Below, piece by piece: positions 7,660 through 15,602 of a stretch of 37,396 bases of DNA (positions are counted from its first letter, which is position 1; every line of letters begins with the position of its first letter). The stretch is taken from contig CANRHX010000016.1 of NCBI GenBank assembly GCA_947630545.1, positions 1 to 37,396 of the forward strand, given 5' to 3'. Below the pieces are notes generated by a model. It searched no databases and was not told the origin of the DNA. It worked only from the letters and a program-made list of their open reading frames with translations. The DNA comes from an uncultured Clostridia bacterium (GTDB lineage: Bacteria; Bacillota; Clostridia; TANB77; CAG-508). Made by a program: the position numbers and the translations under genes.

Positions 7660-8760
7660 ATGAAAGCAATAGATAATAAAGAACTAATATTATCTTTAGA
7701 AGAATTAGAAAAAGAAAGAGGGATAAAAAAAGAATACTTATTAGAGGCAATCGAAACAGCATTAGTAACAGCATATAAAAGAAATTTTGACTCATTAGAA
7801 AATGTCAAAGTAGAAATGGATAGAAAAACAGGGGCAACACATGTATATAGCATAAAAGAAGTTATGAAAAAAGCAAATGATGAAGTGCTGGAAATAAGCC
7901 TAAAAGATGCTCAAAAAATAAACAAAGATTTAAAAGTAGGAGATAAAGTAGAAATAGAAATAGTTCCAAAAAACTTTGGAAGAATAGCCGCACAAACAGC
8001 AAAACAAGTAATTATACAAAAATTAAGAGAAGCAGAAAGAGATATAATATTTACAGAATTTAATGATAGAAAAGGGGAAATAGTATCTGGATTAATCCAA
8101 AAAGCCGATAAAAATATAGTAATAATGGATTTAGGAAAACTTGAAGGAATAATGCCTACAAAAGAACAAATACCAACAGAAAAGTATAAAGTAAATGATA
8201 AAATAAAAGGTTATGTTCTTGATGTAGAAAGAGGAGCAAAAGGAGCACCACAAGTATTGGTATCAAGAAGTCATCCAGATTTTGTTAGAAAATTACTTGA
8301 ATTCGAAATTCCAGAGATATATGAAGGCGTAATAGAAATAAAAAGTGTATCAAGAGATCCAGGATATAGAAGTAAAGTTGCAGTATATTCACCAGATCCT
8401 AACATAGATCCAGTAGGTTCATGTGTTGGCCAAAAAGGAGTAAGAATTCAAAATGTTATAAATGAATTAAATGGTGAAAAGATAGATGTTATTGAATGGA
8501 ACGAAGATCCTGCAACTTATATAGCAGCAAGTTTATTACCAGCCAAAATACTTGCTGCAGATATAAAAGAAGAAGAAAGATTTGCACAAGTAATAGTTCC
8601 AGATGATCAATTATCATTAGCAATAGGAAAATCAGGGCAAAATGCAAGATTAGCTGCAAAACTTACAAATTGGAAAATAGATATAAAATCTGAAACTCAA
8701 TTTAGACAAATGTTAGCAGAAACACAAAATCAAGAAAATAATGAGGCAGAAGAAGAATAA
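7660..8760 (+). CDS. nusA: Transcription termination/antitermination factor NusA
   Basis: 366 residues: an N-terminal RNA polymerase-binding domain with ALVTAYKR, an S1 domain (about 130-200, KGEIVSGLIQK to VLVSRSHPDF) and two KH domains with VGSCVGQKGVRIQNV and LAIGKSGQNARLA GxxG loops. Proteobacterial C-terminal acidic repeats are absent, as usual in Firmicutes. A short Glu-rich tail ends the protein. GAAGGAGG sits 7-8 bases before ATG 7660. It modulates pausing, termination and rRNA antitermination. Confidence 0.97.
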   Translation: MKAIDNKELILSLEELEKERGIKKEYLLEAIETALVTAYKRNFDSLENVKVEMDRKTGATHVYSIKEVMKKANDEVLEISLKDAQKINKDLKVGDKVEIEIVPKNFGRIAAQTAKQVIIQKLREAERDIIFTEFNDRKGEIVSGLIQKADKNIVIMDLGKLEGIMPTKEQIPTEKYKVNDKIKGYVLDVERGAKGAPQVLVSRSHPDFVRKLLEFEIPEIYEGVIEIKSVSRDPGYRSKVAVYSPDPNIDPVGSCVGQKGVRIQNVINELNGEKIDVIEWNEDPATYIAASLLPAKILAADIKEEERFAQVIVPDDQLSLAIGKSGQNARLAAKLTNWKIDIKSETQFRQMLAETQNQENNEAEEE

Positions 8761-8799
8761 AATAACTTTACCACAAGTATATTATAGGAGGACAAATAT

Positions 8800-9060
8800 A
8801 TGAAAAACATGCCACAAAGAACCTGTGTAGGATGTATGCAAAAAAAGGATAAAAAAGACTTAATAAGAATTGTAAAGAATAAGCAAAATCAAATGTCAAT
8901 TGATAAAACTGGCAAAAAAGAAGGCAGGGGTATATATATTTGTAATTCACAACAGTGTTTAGAAAAAGCTATAAAAACAAAAAAAATAGAAAAAACTTTT
9001 GAAACTCAAATTTCTGAAGAAATATATAATGATTTAAGAGGTGTAATACTTGATAAATAA
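8800..9060 (+). CDS. rnpM: YlxR/RnpM family RNA-binding protein
   Basis: 86 residues. RTCVGCMQKK and GKKEGRGIYIC are the conserved YlxR (DUF448) signature; GRG.Y.C is the RNA-contacting patch. In Bacillus subtilis the protein (RnpM) binds RNase P RNA and modulates its activity. It lies between nusA and the L7Ae gene, as in most Firmicutes. The RBS is TAGGAGG about 8 bases before ATG 8800. The last 11 bases overlap the TTG start of the next gene, which suggests translational coupling. Confidence 0.93.
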   Translation: MKNMPQRTCVGCMQKKDKKDLIRIVKNKQNQMSIDKTGKKEGRGIYICNSQQCLEKAIKTKKIEKTFETQISEEIYNDLRGVILDK

Positions 9061-9371
9061 AAAAATATTAGGTTTACTACGGATTATCTGCAAGAGCAAG
9101 AACAATATCTTTTGGAGCAGATAGCGTAAAAGAAGAAATAGAAAAGAGAAAAGCAAAATTAATAATAGTATCGATAGAAGCATCAGATAGAACAAAAGAA
9201 AAATTCCAAAAATTGTGCTATGAATATAAAATTCCAATTATAATAGATGGAAACATAGAAGAATTAAGCAAAGCAATTGGAAAAGAAAATAAAGCAACAT
9301 TTGCTATAAAAGATATAAATTTAGCAAAAGAAATAAAAAGAATATATGATGGGGGTGAAGTTATTGGGTAA
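9050..9371 (+). CDS. L7Ae/YlxQ-family RNA-binding protein, read through a +1 shift at CGG 9080
   Basis: The start is TTG 9050, overlapping rnpM by 11 bases, with AGAGGTG at 9037-9043. Codons give [10 protein letters not shown] and then CGG at 9080-9082. Staying in that frame reaches TAG after 14 more codons. Skipping the C gives GGA TTA TCT GCA and an uninterrupted frame ([38 protein letters not shown]) to TAA 9369-9371. The restored 106 residues match the L7Ae/YlxQ protein that always sits between ylxR and infB. Its role is RNA binding at kink-turns, with ribosome association inferred for the family. Only one site is disrupted and the rest shows no decay, so I treat it as a functional gene with recoding. 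Alternatives are a sequencing error or a recent pseudogene. Confidence 0.85.
9080..9083 (+). other. CGG +1 frameshift site 1 (L7Ae gene)
   Basis: The context is GGT TTA CTA C|GGA TTA. The incoming-frame codon is CGG; the productive frame resumes at GGA 9081. It falls at codon 11 of the gene. Confidence 0.8.
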
Positions 9372-12237
9372 GATAAAAATACATGAAATAGCTAAAAAGC
9401 TAGGCTTAACCAGTAAAGAAATAATAGAAAGAGCAAATGAATTAAAAATTGATGTAAAAACTCATATGAGTGGAGTAACTGATGAAGAAGCAAAAAAAAT
9501 AGAAGACAGTTTTCAAAAAAAGCAAGAACAAAATTCAAATGTAAAGAACGACAATTCTGCCAAAAAAGCTAAACAAGACGAAGAAAAAGCACCTGTTATT
9601 ATTAGAAGAGAAGTAATAATATCAGATAATGAGCAAGCCAAAAAGAAAGAAGAAAAGCAAAATACTGTAAATAAAAACAATAACATTGGATTTGTAGAAA
9701 GAAAACAAAACAAAGATTTTAATATTGTATATAGAAACAAACCTAATAAACCAATGACTGTAAATGAATTATTTGGAATAAAGACAAAAAAAGAGGAAGT
9801 AAAGGAAGAGAGCAAAAACGTGGTAACAGAGACAGTAGAAGTTAAAGTAAAAACAGAAGTTAATATAAAAGAAGTGCCAAAAAAAGAAGAAACAAAACCA
9901 GCACATCAAAATAATAAAAACTTTGATAATAGAGAACAAAAAAGAACAAATTCAAATTATCAAAATAATAGAAATTTTGATAATAAAGAAAGAAGACCAA
10001 ATAATAATTTTAGAAATGACCAAGGACAAAATGCTCATAATCAAAATAATTACAATAACAGAAATAATGGTAGATTTAATAATAATAGAAATGGATATGG
10101 GAATAATAATGGAGGAAGATTTAATAATCAAAGAAGACCATTAGATGAAAAAGGAATAGAAAAAAATATCAAAAATATAATGGCAGAAACAATTCCAGAA
10201 AAGGAAACTATAAGAGAATACAATAAATCTATAGATAAACAAAAAAATAATAATAGATTTGATGAAAATAGAACAAACAAAAAAGGAAGAAACAAAAAAG
10301 GAAATTCCAATAACTTTGATGAAGGAAAACTAAAAAGTTTAAAACAATCAAATAGATTGTCTAGTATGTTTGATGATGATAGTGAAGGAAGTATGCTAGA
10401 CTACTATGATTTGTCAACACAAAGAAACAGAAAAAGCAAGAAAAAACAAAAAGATGGAGAAGAAAAAAGTAAGCAAAAAATATTTAAACTTACAGAAATA
10501 ACAATACCAGAACAAATTACAGTAAAAGATTTAGCAACAGAGCTTAAAAAGACAGCTTCAGAAGTTATAACTAAATTAATGGGCTATGGAATAATGGCAA
10601 CATTAAATAATGAATTAGACTTCGATACTGCATTTTTAGTATCAGAAGAATTTGGAGTTAAAGCTATAAAGAAAGAAACTGTTACAGAAGAAGACATATT
10701 ATTTGATGATTCTGAAGATAAAGAAGAAGATTTAGTAGCTAGACCTCCTGTAGTAGTTGTTATGGGACACGTAGACCATGGAAAAACATCACTTTTAGAT
10801 GCAGTAAGAAAAACAAATGTAATAGAAGGAGAAGCTGGAGGAATTACACAAGCAATAGGTGCATACAAAGTAAAAATAAATGATAGAGAAATAACATTTT
10901 TAGATACACCAGGACACGAAGCATTTACAGCAATGCGTGCCAGAGGTGCTCAAATTACAGACATAGCAATACTTGTTGTGGCTGCTAATGATGGAGTTAT
11001 GCCTCAAACAATAGAAGCAATAAACCATGCAAAATCTGCAGGAATTCCAATAGTAGTTGCTGTAAATAAAATTGACTTACCAGATGCTAATGTTGATAAA
11101 GTAAAACAAGAATTAATGGCATATGAATTAGTACCAGAAGAATGGGGAGGAGATACAATATATGTTCCAATCTCTGCAAAAAAAGGTCAAAACATAGACC
11201 AACTATTAGAAATGGTTTTATTACAAGCTGATGTATTAGAATTAAAGGCAAATCCAAATAAACAAGCAAAAGGTACAGTTATAGAAGCAAGACTAGACAA
11301 ATCTAAAGGTGCAATTGCAACAATGTTAGTACAAAGAGGAAAATTAGATGTTGGAGATACAATAGTTGTTGGTTCATCAATAGGTAGAATTAGAGCAATG
11401 AAAGATGACAAAGGCAAAAAAGTAAAATCAGCAGGACCATCAACACCTGTTGAAATAATGGGATTAACAGAAGTTCCAGAAGCAGGAGATACATTCTATG
11501 AAGTAAAAGATGAAAAAACAGCTAAACACTTAATTGAAAAAAGAAAGAGTCAAGCTAGAGAAAAAGCCATAAATGCTACAACAAAAGTAACATTAGATAA
11601 CTTATTTAGTCAAATGGAAGCTGGAAAATTAAAGCAATTAAACTTAATAATAAAAGCAGATGTTCAAGGTTCTGTAGAAGCCGTAAAACAATCTTTAGGA
11701 AAATTGCAAAATGAAGAAGCTAAAGTAAAGGTTATTCATGCTGCAGCAGGAGCTGTAAACGAATCAGATGTAACACTTGCAAAAGTTTCAAATGCAATAA
11801 TAATAGCATTTAATGTAAGACCAAATCCATCTGCAAAAGATATGGCAGAAAAAGAGGAAGTTGAAATAAAACAATACTCAGTTATATACCAAGCAATAGA
11901 AGATGTAGAAGCAGCATTAAAAGGAATGCTTGCTCCAAAATTTGAAGAAAAACTTATTGGAACAGCAGAAATTAGAGAAACATTTAAAATTTCTAATGTT
12001 GGTACAATTGCAGGATGCTTTGTACTTACAGGAAAACTTGAAAGAAATGCAGGAGTAAGAATTATTCGCGACAATGTTGTTATACATGAAGGACATTTAG
12101 CAACACTAAAAAGATTTAAAGATGATGCTAAAGAAGTTTCAAAAGGATTTGAATGTGGTGCTCAAATTGAAGATTACAACGATATAAAGGTTGGAGACAC
12201 TATTGAAGCATTTATTATGGAAGAAATTAAAAGATAA
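9364..12237 (+). CDS. infB: Translation initiation factor IF-2
   Basis: About 957 residues. An IF2_N domain ([13 protein letters not shown]) is followed by an unusually Asn/Lys-rich disordered linker of about 300 residues, a second IF2_N domain ([15 protein letters not shown]) and the GTPase core: G1 [10 protein letters not shown]3 DTPGHEAF, G4 NKID, G5 SAKKG. Domains II-IV and the fMet-tRNA-binding C-terminus follow. ATG 9346 and 9349 are in frame, but GGGGGTGAAG (9351-9360) points to TTG 9364, which gives the usual MGKIKIHE start. The gene then overlaps the end of the L7Ae gene by 8 bases. It uses CGT and CGC arginine codons but no CGG. Confidence 0.95.
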   Translation: MGKIKIHEIAKKLGLTSKEIIERANELKIDVKTHMSGVTDEEAKKIEDSFQKKQEQNSNVKNDNSAKKAKQDEEKAPVIIRREVIISDNEQAKKKEEKQNTVNKNNNIGFVERKQNKDFNIVYRNKPNKPMTVNELFGIKTKKEEVKEESKNVVTETVEVKVKTEVNIKEVPKKEETKPAHQNNKNFDNREQKRTNSNYQNNRNFDNKERRPNNNFRNDQGQNAHNQNNYNNRNNGRFNNNRNGYGNNNGGRFNNQRRPLDEKGIEKNIKNIMAETIPEKETIREYNKSIDKQKNNNRFDENRTNKKGRNKKGNSNNFDEGKLKSLKQSNRLSSMFDDDSEGSMLDYYDLSTQRNRKSKKKQKDGEEKSKQKIFKLTEITIPEQITVKDLATELKKTASEVITKLMGYGIMATLNNELDFDTAFLVSEEFGVKAIKKETVTEEDILFDDSEDKEEDLVARPPVVVVMGHVDHGKTSLLDAVRKTNVIEGEAGGITQAIGAYKVKINDREITFLDTPGHEAFTAMRARGAQITDIAILVVAANDGVMPQTIEAINHAKSAGIPIVVAVNKIDLPDANVDKVKQELMAYELVPEEWGGDTIYVPISAKKGQNIDQLLEMVLLQADVLELKANPNKQAKGTVIEARLDKSKGAIATMLVQRGKLDVGDTIVVGSSIGRIRAMKDDKGKKVKSAGPSTPVEIMGLTEVPEAGDTFYEVKDEKTAKHLIEKRKSQAREKAINATTKVTLDNLFSQMEAGKLKQLNLIIKADVQGSVEAVKQSLGKLQNEEAKVKVIHAAAGAVNESDVTLAKVSNAIIIAFNVRPNPSAKDMAEKEEVEIKQYSVIYQAIEDVEAALKGMLAPKFEEKLIGTAEIRETFKISNVGTIAGCFVLTGKLERNAGVRIIRDNVVIHEGHLATLKRFKDDAKEVSKGFECGAQIEDYNDIKVGDTIEAFIMEEIKR

Positions 12238-12288
12238 AAATAGGTTTCTAAACCAAAGCATAATAAAGATAAACAAAGGAGGCAAAAA

Positions 12289-12666
12289 ATGCCAAATAAT
12301 AATAACAGATTTGAAAGAATTAATGAAGAATACAGAAAAGAAATAAGTAATATAATTGATAATAAACTAAAAAATCCTAACGTTACTGGACTAATTAGTG
12401 TAACAAAAGTAAAAGTAACAGCAGATTTAAAATATGCAAAAGTTTATGTAAGTATTTTAAATTCTAAAAATTTAAAAGAAACTCTTGCAGGGTTAAAAAA
12501 ATCAGCAGGATTTGTTAGATCAGAATTAGCTAGAACAGTTAATTTAAGAAATACGCCAGAAATAATATTTGAATTAGATGAATCATTAGAATATGGTGCA
12601 AAAATAGATTCAATACTAAAAGATATTATGAAAGACGTAAAACACGAAAATAATGGGGAAGAATAG
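12289..12666 (+). CDS. rbfA: Ribosome-binding factor A
   Basis: 125 residues with the RbfA KH-like fold: FERINEEYRKEISNII, then VTKVKVTADLKYAKVYVS and the RNTPEIIFELDESLEYGAKID block. It assists 16S rRNA 5' end maturation and 30S assembly, especially in the cold. The RBS is AAAGGAGG. Its last codons contain the upstream region of nrnA, whose start follows within 14 bases of the stop. Confidence 0.96.
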   Translation: MPNNNNRFERINEEYRKEISNIIDNKLKNPNVTGLISVTKVKVTADLKYAKVYVSILNSKNLKETLAGLKKSAGFVRSELARTVNLRNTPEIIFELDESLEYGAKIDSILKDIMKDVKHENNGEE

Positions 12667-12679
12667 TGAGGAAAAGTCT

Positions 12680-13633
12680 ATGACATTAGATGAAATTTTT
12701 AAAGAAATACAAAAATCAGAAAGTATTGTTATTTTAACACATGAATCACCAGATGGAGATGCAGTAGGAAGTAGTTTAGCTATGAAATTAGCATTAGAAA
12801 GTTTAGGAAAAAAACCTGATGTTATAATCCCAGAATATGCCGAAATATTTAAATTTTTGCCAGGTACAAAAGATATAAAAGAATCATCAGATGTAAAAAA
12901 CTATGATTTGGCTATATCTTTGGACTGCGCAACTTTAAAAAGATTAATGGGTAGTGAATATTTCGAAAATGCAAAAAGAACAATTGTTATTGATCATCAT
13001 GGAAGTAATAATATGTTCGGAGATTTTAACTATGTAAATCCTGTTTCTCCAGCTTGTTGTGAAATTTTAGCAGGTATATTTGACTACTACAATATCAATA
13101 TAACCAAAGAAATAGGTAGTTGCTTGCTTACTGGAATTATTACAGATACAGGTGGATTCAAATATCCTGCAACAACAGCTGAAACTTTCGAGTTTACAGC
13201 AGAGTTATTAAGAAAAGGTGTAAATGTATCAGACATATATAGAAGAGTTTTACAAACTGTATCTAGAGCCCATTTTGAGTTAGCAAAAAAGGTAATGGAC
13301 AGAATGGAAATTTTAGAAAATGGGAAAGTTACTTTTTCATACATAGATAAAAATGATGAACAAGAAGTAGGTGCTAAGCCAGGTGACCATGAAGGATTGG
13401 TAGAATTAGGAAGAGACATTGATGGTGTTGAAGTTTCAATTTTTATTAGACAAAAAGAAGATGGAAGTGATGACTACAAAGTTTCTTTGCGTTCTACAGA
13501 ATATGTTAATGTTTCTGATGTTTGCTTAATGTTTGGTGGCGGTGGACATCCTAGAGCTGCAGGCGCATTAGTTAGTGGAACTATAGAAGAAGTGAAGAAA
13601 AAGCTTTTAAAAGAAATAAAAAAGGTACTATAA
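12680..13633 (+). CDS. nrnA: Bifunctional oligoribonuclease / pAp phosphatase NrnA (DHH family)
   Basis: 317 residues. The DHH phosphoesterase motifs are present: ESPDGDAVGSS (Asp metal ligands), SLDCAT, DHHGSNNMFG, and GITDTGGFKYP-type Asp; the DHHA1 domain ends with GGGGHPRAAG. The protein degrades 2-5 nt RNA and dephosphorylates 3'-phosphoadenosine 5'-phosphate. ATG 12653 lies inside rbfA without an RBS. GTGAGGA at 12666-12672 fits ATG 12680, which gives the normal MTLDEIFKEI start. It sits between rbfA and truB, as in other Firmicutes. Confidence 0.94.
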   Translation: MTLDEIFKEIQKSESIVILTHESPDGDAVGSSLAMKLALESLGKKPDVIIPEYAEIFKFLPGTKDIKESSDVKNYDLAISLDCATLKRLMGSEYFENAKRTIVIDHHGSNNMFGDFNYVNPVSPACCEILAGIFDYYNINITKEIGSCLLTGIITDTGGFKYPATTAETFEFTAELLRKGVNVSDIYRRVLQTVSRAHFELAKKVMDRMEILENGKVTFSYIDKNDEQEVGAKPGDHEGLVELGRDIDGVEVSIFIRQKEDGSDDYKVSLRSTEYVNVSDVCLMFGGGGHPRAAGALVSGTIEEVKKKLLKEIKKVL

Positions 13634-13641
13634 ATTTGATG

Positions 13642-13669
13642 AAAGCTAATTATTAATAATTAGCTTTTT
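13642..13669 (+). terminator. Palindrome/terminator between nrnA and truB
   Basis: AAAGCTAATTATT is followed directly by its reverse complement AATAATTAGCTTT (13642-13667) and then T-rich sequence. As a hairpin it gives about 11 bp and a 4-base loop. It could reduce read-through into truB, which starts 15 bases later. Confidence 0.55.
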
Positions 13670-13684
13670 ATTAAAGAGGTTAAA

Positions 13685-14557
13685 ATGGATGGAATAATAT
13701 TAATTAATAAAGAAAAAGGATGCACATCACATGATGTGGTATATAAAGTAAAAAAAATATTTAATGAAAAAGTAGGGCATACAGGAACTTTAGATCCAAT
13801 GGCAACTGGAGTTCTCCCATTGCTTATTGGAAAAGGAACTTTATGTTCTAAATATTTAATAAATCATGATAAAACTTATATAGTAAAATTAGAATTAGGG
13901 AAAAAAACATCAACAGCAGATTCAGAAGGAGAAATTATTGAAGAAAAAGAAGTAAATGAAGAAATTTTGACTAAAGAAAATTTAGAAGAAGCCATTCAAA
14001 CATTTATTGGAAAATCTAAACAAATGCCACCAATGTATTCTGCAATAAAAGTTAATGGAAAAAAATTATATGAGTATGCAAGAAAAGGTCAAGAAGTAAA
14101 GATCGAACCAAGAGATATAGAAATTTATAATATAGAATTATTGAATTTTAATAAAAAATTAAAGCAAATTGACTTTGAAGTTAGTTGTTCTAAAGGTACA
14201 TATATAAGAAGTCTATGTGAAGATATTGCTAAAAAACTTGGAACAGTTGGCTTTATGAAAGAATTACAAAGAAAACAAGTTGGAGAATTTTGTTTGCAAG
14301 ATACTGTTACAATTGAAGAACTAGAAAAAAATATTGATGATAAAAATTTTGTAATGCAACATTTTTTATCTGTTGAAAATATCTTTAAAGATGAACAAAA
14401 AATTGAATTAAACAATAGAAAGCTTCAATTATTTTTAAATGGTGTTAAATTGACTTTGGAAAAATTAGATGGAGTTTATAAAATATATAATAATGATAAA
14501 TTTATTGGAACTGGCATTGTTAATAATAAGATGTTGAAAAGGGATATAATATTGTAA
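13685..14557 (+). CDS. truB: tRNA pseudouridine(55) synthase TruB
   Basis: 290 residues. GHTGTLDPMATGVLPL contains the catalytic Asp, KTYIVKLELGKKTSTADSEG the substrate-contact strand, and PPMYSAIKVNGKKLYEYARKG and SCSKGTYIRSLCEDI the remaining family blocks. It converts U55 of tRNA T-loops to pseudouridine. The RBS AAGAGGT is 6 bases before ATG 13685. It closes the translation operon here; ribF, often next in Firmicutes, is not present. The end of the gene is the left border of an accessory island. Confidence 0.96.
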   Translation: MDGIILINKEKGCTSHDVVYKVKKIFNEKVGHTGTLDPMATGVLPLLIGKGTLCSKYLINHDKTYIVKLELGKKTSTADSEGEIIEEKEVNEEILTKENLEEAIQTFIGKSKQMPPMYSAIKVNGKKLYEYARKGQEVKIEPRDIEIYNIELLNFNKKLKQIDFEVSCSKGTYIRSLCEDIAKKLGTVGFMKELQRKQVGEFCLQDTVTIEELEKNIDDKNFVMQHFLSVENIFKDEQKIELNNRKLQLFLNGVKLTLEKLDGVYKIYNNDKFIGTGIVNNKMLKRDIIL

Positions 14558-14593
14558 AAAAGTTTATAAAAATCTTGAAATTTTTCAACAATC

Positions 14594-14623
14594 TTGACAA
14601 TTTTTCAATTTATTGATACATTA
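14594..14623 (+). promoter_or_regulatory. Promoter of prepilin-like gene 1
   Basis: TTGACA (14594-14599) and TACATT (14618-14623) with an 18-base spacer. The -35 box lies in a direct repeat of CTTGA(A/C)AATTTTTCAA-type sequence (14575-14607), which may be a regulator site. Confidence 0.5.
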
Positions 14624-14665
14624 AAAAGGAATAATTGGAATACAAAAGAGGAGGAAATATAAAAC

Positions 14666-15133
14666 ATGAAAATTTTTAGTGAAATTAGACAAGAAAGAGG
14701 TATTACTTTAATAGCTTTAGTTATAACAATAGTTGTGTTGCTACTTCTTGCGGGAGTAACAATGACAATGGTTTCTGGAAGCAATAGTGCGCCAGAAAAA
14801 GCAACAGAAGCAGCACAAAAAGATGCCATAGCAGGAGCAAAAGATGAAATAGCAATGGAAGTGCAAGAGGCAGTATTAAATTACTACAATAATACTTATG
14901 TAGAAGGAGATGGAACAAAAGAAAAGAGCGTCCAAGAAGTAGTAAGTGGAGCAGCAAGCACTGCAGTGGAAAACGCCAAAAAAAGAAATAGTCAATTGTT
15001 ATCTTCATCAACAGTAGATAGAAAGAATTGCACAATAACATTAAACACAAAATCATACACAGTAACAGGAACAATAGACGAGAAAGGTGCTATTGCATGG
15101 AGCGATACATTAGGGACAACAGGAGGGAACTAG
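14666..15133 (+). CDS. Prepilin-like secreted protein 1
   Basis: 155 residues. The N-terminus is a class III (prepilin) signal: a charged leader, RG, then ITLIALVITIVVLLLLAGV. Cleavage after Gly by a prepilin peptidase is expected. The mature residue 5 is Ala rather than the usual Glu, so it may be a pseudopilin that does not assemble normally. The rest is Ala/Glu helical (APEKATEAAQKDAIAG) followed by a small beta domain ending ...TGTIDEKGAIAWSD. It is paralogous to the start of the next large gene, to which long stretches are almost identical. The RBS is GAGGAGG at 14648-14654. No other pilus assembly genes are in the window. Confidence 0.75.
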   Translation: MKIFSEIRQERGITLIALVITIVVLLLLAGVTMTMVSGSNSAPEKATEAAQKDAIAGAKDEIAMEVQEAVLNYYNNTYVEGDGTKEKSVQEVVSGAASTAVENAKKRNSQLLSSSTVDRKNCTITLNTKSYTVTGTIDEKGAIAWSDTLGTTGGN

Positions 15134-15251
15134 TATGATAAATTTTAGACCACAAAAAGGAATACATGTAATATAAATGTAATAAAAAAAGAGTTGAAAA
15201 CAGGAGTAAGGTAATATATAATAAAGAAAACAAAAGAGAAGGAGAATAATA

Positions 15252-15323
15252 ATGAAACAAATGGCTCAAACCCTTGCAGGAGTACACACACACACACACA
15301 CACAAGCATATTTACAAAAATAA
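15252..15323 (+). CDS. Small ORF containing an AC microsatellite (doubtful coding)
   Basis: GAGAAGGAG at 15237-15245 precedes ATG 15252, which opens MKQMAQTLAGV and then alternating His-Thr from the (AC)n tract, stopping at TAA 15321-15323 after 23 codons. Losing one AC unit (or gaining two) would join it to a frame open to TGA 15440-15442, giving about 62 residues (…IGLNCTIKGVVVDFEN…). The extended frame overlaps the terminator-like hairpin at 15404-15458, so it may not be a real gene. I report it because RBS, start and repeat are arranged like a phase-variable locus. Confidence 0.3.
   Translation: MKQMAQTLAGVHTHTHTQAYLQK
15284..15304. repeat. (AC)10 dinucleotide microsatellite
   Basis: Ten AC units plus one A, uninterrupted, inside the small ORF at 15252. 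Simple dinucleotide tracts of this length are unusual in bacterial chromosomes and are slippage-prone. The surrounding 15134-15602 stretch otherwise contains only AT-rich sequence, the small ORF and one hairpin. Confidence 0.9.
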
Positions 15324-15403
15324 ATAAGATAGGGTTAAACTGCACTATAAAAGGTGTAGTAGTAGATTTTGAGAACATTTTTTTAAATAAAATAAATAAT
15401 TAT

Positions 15404-15458
15404 AAAGATAGCATTATTCAAACATATTATAGGTATGCTTGAGTGAGGCTATCTTTTT
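15404..15458 (+). terminator. Long-stem terminator-like hairpin
   Basis: AAAGATAGC (15404-15412) pairs with GCTATCTTT (15448-15456), with an inner helix of TCAAACATA (15418-15426) against TATGCTTGA (15434-15442) with one mismatch, then a run of T. It would end any transcript from prepilin gene 1 or the small ORF. From 15459 to 15602 I see only AT-rich DNA and the AGGAGG of the next gene. Confidence 0.55.
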
Positions 15459-15602
15459 GTGTTTTAAAAAATAATAGTTATTAATATTTTAAAGTTATAT
15501 TTATTAATATATGGTAAAAAATATATTTCATAAAATAAATATATTACTTTAAATTTTAAATAAAAAATAAAGAATAAAAAATTAAAAAGGAGGAGTTAAA
15601 AA

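Noticed and set aside
14721..15074. Long Leu-rich minus-strand ORFs over the prepilin genes and similar ones elsewhere
   Set aside because: They are antisense shadows of AT-rich coding sequence with no RBS and low complexity (Leu/Phe/Ile).
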